The notes beneath the pieces were generated by a model, which did no database searches, was not told the origin of the DNA, and saw nothing but the letters and a program-made list of their open reading frames with translations. The position numbers and the translations under genes are program-made. DNA of 54,475 bases from an uncultured Sphingomonas sp. (GTDB taxonomy: Bacteria; Pseudomonadota; Alphaproteobacteria; Sphingomonadales; Sphingomonadaceae): NCBI GenBank assembly GCA_913775975.1, contig CAJYLQ010000024.1:1-54475 (forward strand). Direction: 5' to 3'. Position 1 is the stretch's first letter; each line of letters begins with the position of its first letter. Shown here one piece after another: positions 8,842 through 16,214 of this stretch.

Positions 8842-11478
8842 TCACCAGGTGCGCGTCGCCGCGACCCGCGCCGTCACCCGCGCACCGCCCGCCAGCGTCA
8901 GGTGCAGCGCGCCGTCGGGCGAAACCTGCCGCCCGCTCGCGCCGGTCACCGCCACGCGCGCCGGATCGGCACCGCCGAGCAGCGCGGCGGACAGTTCCAG
9001 CGTCGCGATACTGTTCGCCGGGATCGCGACCGTCAGGCGCCTTTCCGCCAATTCGACCGTCACCGGCCCGCGGATCGTCGGCACGCGCGCCGCGAAGCGG
9101 CCAAGGCCCGCCGGCTCCGGCCGGATGCGCAGCGCCGCCGCGCCCGGCGCCGTCACCTCCACCCCGGCGATGAAGCGCGGCAAGATGTTCGCCGGCGCGC
9201 TGCCCCAGGCGTGGCTGAAGGTGGTGTTCGGCTTGATCGCGGGATCCCATGCCTCCATCGCGATCGTCGCGCCCAGATCGTCGATCATGTGCAGCCACGA
9301 AAAGCGCGCGCGGCTGGTCATCAGCGCCAGCGCGGCACGCGGCTGGCCCGACAGGAACAGCGCTTCCAGCAGGAATTGCGCGCCATAGACGCTCATCCGC
9401 ATGTCCTGCGCCGCCAGCCACCGGCCGGCGGCGGCGCGATGGCTGTCGGGCACCACCCCCAGCGCCACGGCGAAGGCGGTTGCGTGCTGCGCGCGGTGTT
9501 CCGTGCCGATTCCGTCGAGATAGCTGCCGTCGCCACGCAGCAGTCGCGCATTGATCGCCTCGCGCAGCCGCGCAGCGAGCGCCGCGAACCGGTCCCCCTC
9601 CCCCGCCCGCCCGATCGTGCGCGCGATCGCGGCCAGCGCGGTCAGCGCCGCGAACTGCCAGCAATTGACCACCGTGTTGACGCGCGTGAAGACGTAACCG
9701 TCGCGATTGGCCATCGGCCAGTCGACCAGATCGCCCTCCGCCCGGCTGGCTTCGCCAGGATCCTTCTCGACCAGTCCGTCCGCATTGATCCGTTCGGGCC
9801 GGAACAGCGCGACCATCGCGTCGTAATCGTCCGTCAGGGCACGCGCATCGCCCGTCGCCATATAGTCGCGCCACGCCAGCACCGGCGTCTGCATCCGGTA
9901 TTCGGTCGGCCAGGTCGGGCGGCGTGCGAGATAGCCGGTCGAATAGCGCGACAGCGCATAGGCGCGCTGCGTCGCGAACTCCGACAGCTGGTTGACGATC
10001 GCATCGCCCTCATACGGCCCGCGCTCGCGCGTCGGCGTGTCCTGATACAGGTCCAGCCGCAGCGCCTCGATCGAATAGCGGCACATCGCCCACACCCGGT
10101 CGAGGTCCGCGTCGCTGCTGCGAAAGGCGGACGCCTCCCCATCCCATGGCAGGGCGAGGCGCAGGCCGGTGACGGCATCGCTCAGGTCCAGCGCCGGATC
10201 GGCGATCAGCTCCACCCAGCGGAACGCGCGATAGCCCCAGTGGCGCAGGCGCTGCGGCCCGTCGCGCAGCGTCCAGACCTCCCGATATTCCTGCGATGCG
10301 TGCAGCCGGAAGCGGGCGCCGCCGTCCTCGCCGCGCTCCTCGCCCAGCCGCACCTCCACCGTCTGGCCCGCGTGGCCGGTGATGGAAAGCTGCAGGCCGC
10401 CGACGATCTCCGCCCCCATGTCGAACAGCCAGCGGCCGGGCGACAGGCGGATGGCGCGGGGCCTCACCGGAGTCTCGACCGCCGGATCGACGCGCGCGGG
10501 CACCAGCGCCGCCGGCAAGGTGACGACGACCGGCGCGGACCAGCCGACCGCGTCATAGCCGGGCCCCTCCCAGCCGACCGGCTCCTCCCGCGCATCAATA
10601 TATTCCTGCGGCGCGGTGTAGTATCCGCCGCCCGTCGCGCCATGCGCGGGACGCCAGCGATCGCCCGCCATCACCCGCCAGCCGCCGTCCGGCCCGGTGC
10701 CGATCACCTGGACGGTGCCGTCCGCGCGCACGATCGTCAGTTCGGCGAGGAACGCCCGCCCCGCCGTGGCGTGACACAGCGCGGCGAGTACATTCGCGCC
10801 CGGCCGGATGCGGTCGGTCAGGTCGTAGGTGGCGTACCGCGCCTCGCGCACCGGATCATAGGCGCGCACCGGCCCGACCCCGACGAAATCGCCGTTCAGC
10901 GTCAGGCGATAGACATATTGCCGCGCCGGTTCGGGCGACGCGGCGGTGACGTGCAGCCACATCGCCTCCACGTCCGCCGGTACGTCGAACACCAGCCGCG
11001 CGAGCATCCAGTCGCTATTGCCGACCCACACCGGCTCCGCCTGCCATCGATCGGGTGCGGCCCCGACGACATGCTGCGGATCGGACCAGGCGAAGGCGCG
11101 CCCATCCCCACCCCAGCTGCGCACCCGCCACCAGCCATGGCCCCCGCGCGGCGCGATCGGGTGCGGCGGCGGCACCGCGACCATCGCCGCACCCGCGATC
11201 CGGCCGCTGTCATGATCGGGCCGGCCCGCCAGCAGGCGACGGCGGGACGCGGCGGACTGCACCTGCCAGCCGGTCTGCGCGCCCGTCGCGGTTGCGGGCG
11301 CCATCCAGCTCAGCGCGCTCCGGTCGGGCAGGATGCCGGCGGGCTGCGCGCGCAGATCGACCAGCAGCCCGCCCGGCGCATCACCCGCCCCCCGCGCGAC
11401 GGCGGCAGTCGCCGCCGGCCCGGCCAGCGCGAGCGCCGCGCCGCCGCCCGCCAGCATCTCCCGCCGGGTCGCGCTCAC
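8842..11478 (-). CDS. Alpha-L-rhamnosidase, glycoside hydrolase family 78
   Basis: The 878-residue protein opens with a Tat-like signal (TRREMLAGGGAALALAG), so it is exported. Domain order matches GH78: N-terminal beta domains (VYRLTLNGDFVGVGPVR, PGYDAVGWSAP), then an alpha/alpha-barrel with DTPTRERGPYEGDA near residue 480 holding the probable general-acid glutamate, and IAMEAWDPAIKPNTTFSHAWG near 735-755 containing the probable base. It releases L-rhamnose from plant or bacterial rhamnosides for the catabolic genes next door. The start is GTG at 11478, overlapping the stop of the rhamnose dehydrogenase (GTGA), so the two form a translationally coupled pair. Confidence 0.92.
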   Translation of the reverse strand: MSATRREMLAGGGAALALAGPAATAAVARGAGDAPGGLLVDLRAQPAGILPDRSALSWMAPATATGAQTGWQVQSAASRRRLLAGRPDHDSGRIAGAAMVAVPPPHPIAPRGGHGWWRVRSWGGDGRAFAWSDPQHVVGAAPDRWQAEPVWVGNSDWMLARLVFDVPADVEAMWLHVTAASPEPARQYVYRLTLNGDFVGVGPVRAYDPVREARYATYDLTDRIRPGANVLAALCHATAGRAFLAELTIVRADGTVQVIGTGPDGGWRVMAGDRWRPAHGATGGGYYTAPQEYIDAREEPVGWEGPGYDAVGWSAPVVVTLPAALVPARVDPAVETPVRPRAIRLSPGRWLFDMGAEIVGGLQLSITGHAGQTVEVRLGEERGEDGGARFRLHASQEYREVWTLRDGPQRLRHWGYRAFRWVELIADPALDLSDAVTGLRLALPWDGEASAFRSSDADLDRVWAMCRYSIEALRLDLYQDTPTRERGPYEGDAIVNQLSEFATQRAYALSRYSTGYLARRPTWPTEYRMQTPVLAWRDYMATGDARALTDDYDAMVALFRPERINADGLVEKDPGEASRAEGDLVDWPMANRDGYVFTRVNTVVNCWQFAALTALAAIARTIGRAGEGDRFAALAARLREAINARLLRGDGSYLDGIGTEHRAQHATAFAVALGVVPDSHRAAAGRWLAAQDMRMSVYGAQFLLEALFLSGQPRAALALMTSRARFSWLHMIDDLGATIAMEAWDPAIKPNTTFSHAWGSAPANILPRFIAGVEVTAPGAAALRIRPEPAGLGRFAARVPTIRGPVTVELAERRLTVAIPANSIATLELSAALLGGADPARVAVTGASGRQVSPDGALHLTLAGGARVTARVAATRTW

Positions 11479-12233
11479 TGCAAATTCACGAATGCGCCGC
11501 CATCGACCAGCAACGCCGCGCCCGTGACATAGGCGGCGAGGTCGGAGGCGAGGAACACGGTCGGCCCGACCATGTCGTCGGGCTGCCCCAACCGCCCCAG
11601 GGGGATACGCCCCTCCATATAGGCCCGCTTCTCGCCGACCAGATCGTCCTTGTTGATATCGGTCAGGATGGTGCCGGGCAGCAGCGCGTTGCAGCGGATA
11701 TTGTGCCGCCCCAGCGCGATCGCGGTCGACTGCATCAGCGACAGCACGCCCGCCTTTGTCGGAGTATAATGCGTCTGGAACTCACCGCCGACCAGCGCGG
11801 AGATCGAGGACATGGCGATGATCGACCCGCCCGTCCCCTGCTCCACCATCCGGTTCGCCGCCGCCTGCACCATGTACCATGCGCCGTGCAGGTTCACGCG
11901 CAGCGTCCGCTCCAGCACCTCCGCCGGCATGTCGAGAAAGGCGTGGAAGGGGCAGATGCCGGCATTGCTGACGAACACGTCGACGCCGCCCAGCGCCTCC
12001 GTCGCCCGCGCCACGAAGTCCCGCGCCGTCTCCGCCTCGGCGACGTCGCCCTGCACCGCGATCGCCCGGCGCCCCAGCGCCTCGATCGTTGCGACCGCGC
12101 TCTCCGCTCCTTCGGTATCGCGGGCATAGTTGATCGCCACGTCGGCGCCATGCCGCGCGCAGCCGATCGCGACCGCGCGGCCGATCCCCGCCGATGCGCC
12201 CGTCACCAGCACCCGTTTGCCCTGCAGCAGCAT
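11475..12233 (-). CDS. LRA1: L-rhamnose 1-dehydrogenase (SDR family)
   Basis: This short-chain dehydrogenase of 252 residues has the cofactor motif TGASAGIGRA, NAG in FVSNAGICPF and the catalytic Y-x-x-x-K as YTPTK, ending in LLVDGGAFVNLQ. It would oxidise L-rhamnose to L-rhamnono-1,4-lactone with NAD(P), the first step of the non-phosphorylative route. The identification rests on resemblance to bacterial rhamnose dehydrogenases and on context: rhamnosidase behind it, rhamnonate dehydratase divergent. Start at 12233 is preferred over ATG 12260 because a GGGAGAGG ribosome binding site precedes it and family members begin at this point. Confidence 0.88.
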   Translation of the reverse strand: MLLQGKRVLVTGASAGIGRAVAIGCARHGADVAINYARDTEGAESAVATIEALGRRAIAVQGDVAEAETARDFVARATEALGGVDVFVSNAGICPFHAFLDMPAEVLERTLRVNLHGAWYMVQAAANRMVEQGTGGSIIAMSSISALVGGEFQTHYTPTKAGVLSLMQSTAIALGRHNIRCNALLPGTILTDINKDDLVGEKRAYMEGRIPLGRLGQPDDMVGPTVFLASDLAAYVTGAALLVDGGAFVNLQ

Positions 12234-12271
12234 CACGCCTCTCCCTATCCTATTTCCCATTCTGTCGCATA

Positions 12272-12292
12272 CTCTACCACAATATGAAATAG
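12272..12292. promoter_or_regulatory. Operator-like site A of the rhamnose regulon
   Basis: On the minus strand this interval contains TTTCATATTGTGG. It matches the motif T-x-x-CA-x-A-x-TGTG shared with two other promoters in this locus (16118-16138 and 20116-20136). It sits in the gap between the divergent rhamnose dehydrogenase and rhamnonate dehydratase genes, positioned to control both. IclR-family operators have similar length and partial dyad symmetry, and an IclR gene is encoded at 19262-20098. Confidence 0.5.
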
Positions 12293-12343
12293 CATTTGCC
12301 TGTGCCGCCCTCGCTTGCCATAAGGCCCGGCAACAGGGGAGGC

Positions 12344-13531
12344 ATGATGCTGCCGAAGATCAAGCATGTCCGGGCGTTCGTCGCCCGTGGCGCGGGCGCG
12401 GATTATCACGATCAGGGCGCGGGCCACTGGATCGACGACCACATCGCGACGCCGATGAGCCGCTATCCCGAATATCGCCAGTCGCGGCAGAGCTTCGGCA
12501 TCAACGTGCTCGGCACGCTGGTCGTCGAGATCGAGGCGGAGGACGGCACGACCGGCTTCGCGGTCACGACGGGGGGCGAGCCGGCGGCGTATATCGTCGA
12601 GAAGCACCTGTCCCGCTTCCTCGAAGGCCGCTCGCCGGTCGAGGTCGAGAAGATCTGGGACCAGATGTATTTCTCGACGCAATATTACGGGCGCAAGGGG
12701 CTGGTCATCAACGCCATCTCCGGCGTCGACCTGGCGCTGTGGGACCTGCTCGGCAAGCTGCGCGGCGAGCCGGTCTATCATATGCTGGGCGGCGCGGTGC
12801 GCGACGAGCTGCAATTCTACGCCACCGGCGCCCGCCCCGACGTGGCGAAGGACCTGGGCTTCATCGGCGGCAAGCTGCCGCTGCACCACGGCCCCGCCGA
12901 GGGGCTGGAGGGGCTGGAGAAGAACATCGCGCTGCTCGCCGACTTGCGGTCGAAATGCGGCGACGAATTCTGGCTGATGTACGATTGCTGGATGGCGCTC
13001 GACCTCGATTACGCCACCCGCCTCGCGCACCGTGCGCACCGCGAATGCGGGCTGAAGTGGATCGAGGAGGCGCTGAGCCCCGACGACTATTGGGGCTATG
13101 CCGATCTGAAGAAGCAGGTGCCGCCGGGGCTGCTCGTGACGACGGGCGAGCATGAGGCGACCCGCTGGGGCTTTCGGATGCTGCTGGAGATGGGCTGTTG
13201 CGACATCATCCAGCCCGATGTCGGCTGGTGCGGCGGCGTGACCGAATTGCTCAAGATCAGCGCGCTGGCCGATGCGCACGGCAAGATGGTCGTGCCGCAT
13301 GGCTCCAGCGTCTACAGCTATCACTTCGTCGTCACGCGCCACAATTCGCCGTTCGCCGAATTCCTGATGATGCACCCCGGCCCCACGGAAGTCGTGCCGA
13401 TGTTCGCGCCGCAGCTGCTGGGCGAGCCGGTCCCGCAGAACGGCCGCATCCGCGCCTCCGCGCTCGATGCGCCGGGGTTCGGCGTGACGCTCAATCCCGA
13501 TGTGCCGCTGCACCGCCCCTATGTTCGCTGA
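12344..13531 (+). CDS. LRA3: L-rhamnonate dehydratase (enolase superfamily)
   Basis: The 395-residue product carries the family sequence [19 protein letters not shown] near residues 27-45. It also has enolase-superfamily metal ligands in [19 protein letters not shown] and [11 protein letters not shown], and the catalytic histidine in [12 protein letters not shown]. It dehydrates L-rhamnonate to L-2-keto-3-deoxyrhamnonate. ATG 12344 or ATG 12347 follows GGGGAGG closely; no earlier start has a binding site, and the conserved sequence [11 protein letters not shown] begins here. First gene of a plus-strand operon with the hydrolase, ketodeoxyrhamnonate dehydrogenase and lactonase. Confidence 0.93.
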   Translation: MMLPKIKHVRAFVARGAGADYHDQGAGHWIDDHIATPMSRYPEYRQSRQSFGINVLGTLVVEIEAEDGTTGFAVTTGGEPAAYIVEKHLSRFLEGRSPVEVEKIWDQMYFSTQYYGRKGLVINAISGVDLALWDLLGKLRGEPVYHMLGGAVRDELQFYATGARPDVAKDLGFIGGKLPLHHGPAEGLEGLEKNIALLADLRSKCGDEFWLMYDCWMALDLDYATRLAHRAHRECGLKWIEEALSPDDYWGYADLKKQVPPGLLVTTGEHEATRWGFRMLLEMGCCDIIQPDVGWCGGVTELLKISALADAHGKMVVPHGSSVYSYHFVVTRHNSPFAEFLMMHPGPTEVVPMFAPQLLGEPVPQNGRIRASALDAPGFGVTLNPDVPLHRPYVR

Positions 13532-13542
13532 AAGGTAACGCG

Positions 13543-14391
13543 ATGAAATTCTGTCAGTTCGGCCCCCGGGGCGCGGAGAAGCCGGGCCTCGTCGATGCCG
13601 ATGGCCGCATCCGCGACCTGTCGGGCCATGTCGATGCGATCACCGTCGCGGCGCTGCCGGCGCTGCGCGCCGTCGATCCCGCCGCGCTGCCGCTGGTGGA
13701 AGGCTCCCCGCGCTACGGCGTGCCGGTATCGGGCGTCGGCAAGATCGTCGCGATCGGCCTGAACTATCGCGACCATGCGATCGAATCGAACCTGCCGATC
13801 CCGACCGAACCGATGATGTTCATGAAGGCGGTGACCAGCCTCAGCGGCCCGAACGATCCCGTCATGCTGCCCGATGGCGCGACGCATGGCGACTGGGAGG
13901 TCGAGCTGGGCGTCGTGATCGGCAAGACCTGCCGCTATGTCGCGGAGGCGGACGCGCTGGATCATGTCGCGGGCTATGTGCTGGCGAACGACGTGTCGGA
14001 ACGCTTCAACCAGAAGGAGCGCGGCACCCAATGGTCCAAGGGCAAGGGACACGATACCTTCTGCCCGGTCGGCCCGTGGCTGGTGACGCCCGATGAGATC
14101 GGCGACCCGCAGGATCTGGACATGGCGCTCGACGTCAACGGCCAGCGGATGCAGACGGGCAATACGCGCACGATGATCTTTCCGGTCGCGGAGCTGATCG
14201 CCTATGTCAGCCGCTTCGTCACACTGCTGCCCGGCGACATCATGATTACCGGCACCCCGCCCGGCGTCGGTGAGGGCAAGAAGCCCGACAAGATCTTCCT
14301 GAAGCCGGGCGACGTGATGGAACTGTCCATCGCGAAACTGGGATCGCAGCGGCAGGATGTGATCGCCTTCGATCTGGACGCGCTGCGATGA
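13543..14391 (+). CDS. LRA6: 2,4-diketo-3-deoxy-L-rhamnonate hydrolase (FAH family)
   Basis: The 282-residue protein belongs to the fumarylacetoacetate hydrolase fold: IVAIGLNYRDHAIE near residue 68, metal ligands in DWEVELGVVIG, ANDVSER and the loop ITGTPPGVGEGKKP. In the Sphingomonas rhamnose route this enzyme splits 2,4-diketo-3-deoxyrhamnonate into pyruvate and L-lactate. The neighbouring dehydrogenase that would make its substrate and the absence of an aldolase gene support this role. Start ATG at 13543 follows AAAGGTAAC; the 3' end overlaps the next gene by four bases. Confidence 0.88.
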   Translation: MKFCQFGPRGAEKPGLVDADGRIRDLSGHVDAITVAALPALRAVDPAALPLVEGSPRYGVPVSGVGKIVAIGLNYRDHAIESNLPIPTEPMMFMKAVTSLSGPNDPVMLPDGATHGDWEVELGVVIGKTCRYVAEADALDHVAGYVLANDVSERFNQKERGTQWSKGKGHDTFCPVGPWLVTPDEIGDPQDLDMALDVNGQRMQTGNTRTMIFPVAELIAYVSRFVTLLPGDIMITGTPPGVGEGKKPDKIFLKPGDVMELSIAKLGSQRQDVIAFDLDALR

Positions 14392-15137
14392 GCGTCTTTG
14401 CCGGGCGGTTCGCGGGGCGCACGGGGATCGTGACGGGCGGCGCGTCGGGCCTTGGCCGCGCGGTCGCCGCGCGCATCGTCGCGGAGGGTGGCCGCGTCGC
14501 GCTGTGGGATTGCGACGCGGCGGCACTGGCCGAGGCGACGGATGAAACGGGGGCGGAGGTCGGCACCGTCGTCGATGTCGCCGATCCCGCCAGCGTCGCA
14601 CAGGCGGCCGAAGCGGCCGCGCACGCATTCGGCCGGGTCGACGTGCTGGTCTGTTCGGCCGGGATTACCGGTGCCACCGCCGCCGTGCCCGATTACCCGC
14701 TCGACAGCTGGCGGCAGGTGATGGCGATCAACCTCGACGGCCTGTTCTATTGCAACCGCGCGGTGATCCCGCACATGATGGCGCACGGCTATGGCCGGAT
14801 CGTCAACGTCGCCTCGGTCGCGGGCAAGGAGGGCAATCCCAACGCCTCCGCCTATTCCGCGTCCAAGGCGGGGGTGATCGGCTTCACCAAGTCGCTGGGC
14901 AAGGAACTGGCGGGCAAGGGCATCATCGCCAACGCACTGACCCCCGCCACGTTCGAAAGCCCGATCCTGGCGCAGCTGCCGCAGAGCCAGGTCGATTACA
15001 TGCGGTCGAAGATTCCGATGGGCCGGCTGGGCGACGTCGCGGAATCGGCGGCGATGGTGTGCTTCATGGCATCCGAGGAGTGCAGCTTCACCACCGCCGC
15101 GACGTTCGACACGTCAGGCGGCCGGACGACCTTCTGA
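14388..15137 (+). CDS. LRA5: L-2-keto-3-deoxyrhamnonate 4-dehydrogenase (SDR family)
   Basis: This short-chain dehydrogenase has 249 residues, cofactor motif TGGASGLGRAVA, SAGITG, and catalytic YSASK in ASAYSASKAGVIGF. It is predicted to oxidise L-2-keto-3-deoxyrhamnonate to the 2,4-diketo acid used by the hydrolase encoded immediately upstream, with which it overlaps (ATGA). The sequence alone says only SDR; the specific role follows from the complete surrounding set of pathway enzymes. It is clearly different in sequence from the second SDR of the locus (11475-12233), consistent with two distinct oxidation steps. Confidence 0.83.
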   Translation: MSVFAGRFAGRTGIVTGGASGLGRAVAARIVAEGGRVALWDCDAAALAEATDETGAEVGTVVDVADPASVAQAAEAAAHAFGRVDVLVCSAGITGATAAVPDYPLDSWRQVMAINLDGLFYCNRAVIPHMMAHGYGRIVNVASVAGKEGNPNASAYSASKAGVIGFTKSLGKELAGKGIIANALTPATFESPILAQLPQSQVDYMRSKIPMGRLGDVAESAAMVCFMASEECSFTTAATFDTSGGRTTF

Positions 15138-15201
15138 TGACCGTCCCGGCGGGCACCGCCCCCGCCGCGACCAAGCGGGCGGATGGCCGGAGCGTCTGCG
15201 G

Positions 15202-16104
15202 ATGACCCGTCCTGCGCTCGTCGATGCGCATGTCCATCTGTGGCAGCTGTCGCGGCTGCGCTATCCCTGGCTGACGCCGCCCTTCGCGGATGACGGGCCC
15301 AACGGCTCCGTCGCGGCGATCGCGCGGGATTATGCGCTGCCCGACTATCTGGCGGAGGCGTCGGGCTGGGACGTGCGCGGGATCGTCCATGTCGATGCCG
15401 GCGCGCACCCGGACGACGCGCTGGCGGAGACGGACTGGCTGCAGGGGCTGCACGACGCGCACGGCCTGCCCAGCGGCATCGTCGCCTTCGCCGACCTGTC
15501 AGCGCCCGATGTGGACGCGCGGCTGGCCGCCCATGCCGCGCGGCCGGCGGTGCGTGGCATCCGCCATATCGTCAACTGGCACCCCGATCCGCGTCGCACC
15601 TATACCGCGCGCGACATGACCGTGGACACCGACTGGCACCGCGGCTTCGCCCGGCTGGCCACGCATGGCCTGTCGTTCGACCTGCAATGCTATCCCGCCC
15701 AGATGCCCGCGCTCGCCCGCCTGATCGAGCGGCACCCGGACATTCCGGTCTTCGTCAACCATGCGGGCATGGGCGTCGATGGCGAGGCGGAGTGGCGTGC
15801 CGGACTGGCGCTGCTCGCGCGGCTGCCGCACGTCGCGGTGAAGCTGTCGGGCTTCGGCTTCGTCTTCCGCCCGCTCGACGCGGTTCGCGTGCGCGACCGT
15901 TTCCGCGCCGCGCTCGACCTGTTCGGGCCGGCGCGCGCGATGGTGGCCAGCGACTTCCCCACCGACCGCCTGTTCGGCGGGTTCGACGCCATCCTCGACA
16001 CCTATGTGGAGGCCGCCGCCGACCTGACGGACGCGGACCGGCGGGCGCTGTTCGCGGGCAACGCCAACCGCCTCTACCGGCTCGGTCTCGCGCTCTCCGA
16101 ATGA
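15202..16104 (+). CDS. LRA2: L-rhamnono-1,4-lactonase (amidohydrolase family 2)
   Basis: The 300-residue enzyme shows the amidohydrolase metal motif VDAHVHLW at residues 6-13, a histidine in FVNHAGMG and the aspartate of VASDFPTDR. Members of this family in rhamnose and fucose clusters open the aldonolactone to the free acid, here L-rhamnonate. It is the last gene of the plus-strand operon, separated from the dehydrogenase by 64 bases without an obvious terminator. Start ATG at 15202 is followed directly by the conserved amino-terminus. Confidence 0.85.
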   Translation: MTRPALVDAHVHLWQLSRLRYPWLTPPFADDGPNGSVAAIARDYALPDYLAEASGWDVRGIVHVDAGAHPDDALAETDWLQGLHDAHGLPSGIVAFADLSAPDVDARLAAHAARPAVRGIRHIVNWHPDPRRTYTARDMTVDTDWHRGFARLATHGLSFDLQCYPAQMPALARLIERHPDIPVFVNHAGMGVDGEAEWRAGLALLARLPHVAVKLSGFGFVFRPLDAVRVRDRFRAALDLFGPARAMVASDFPTDRLFGGFDAILDTYVEAAADLTDADRRALFAGNANRLYRLGLALSE

Positions 16105-16117
16105 TGACGCTTGCATA

Positions 16118-16138
16118 TCATCTCAAAATGTGATGAGT
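16118..16138. promoter_or_regulatory. Operator-like site B, strong palindrome before the receptor gene
   Basis: TCATCTCAAAATGTGATGA (16118-16136) pairs at 7 of 9 symmetric positions and contains CTCAAAATGTG, which fits the motif shared with sites A and C. It lies 77 bases upstream of the TonB receptor start, just after the lactonase stop. This is the most symmetric of the three sites and the best candidate for a dimeric IclR-family repressor or activator. Confidence 0.55.
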
Positions 16139-16214
16139 CAGTCCCACTAAATGAAACTTAGCCGATGCGGACCGGAAGCTGGACGCGGGGCGGGGCATAG
16201 CGAGGAGGGGGTTC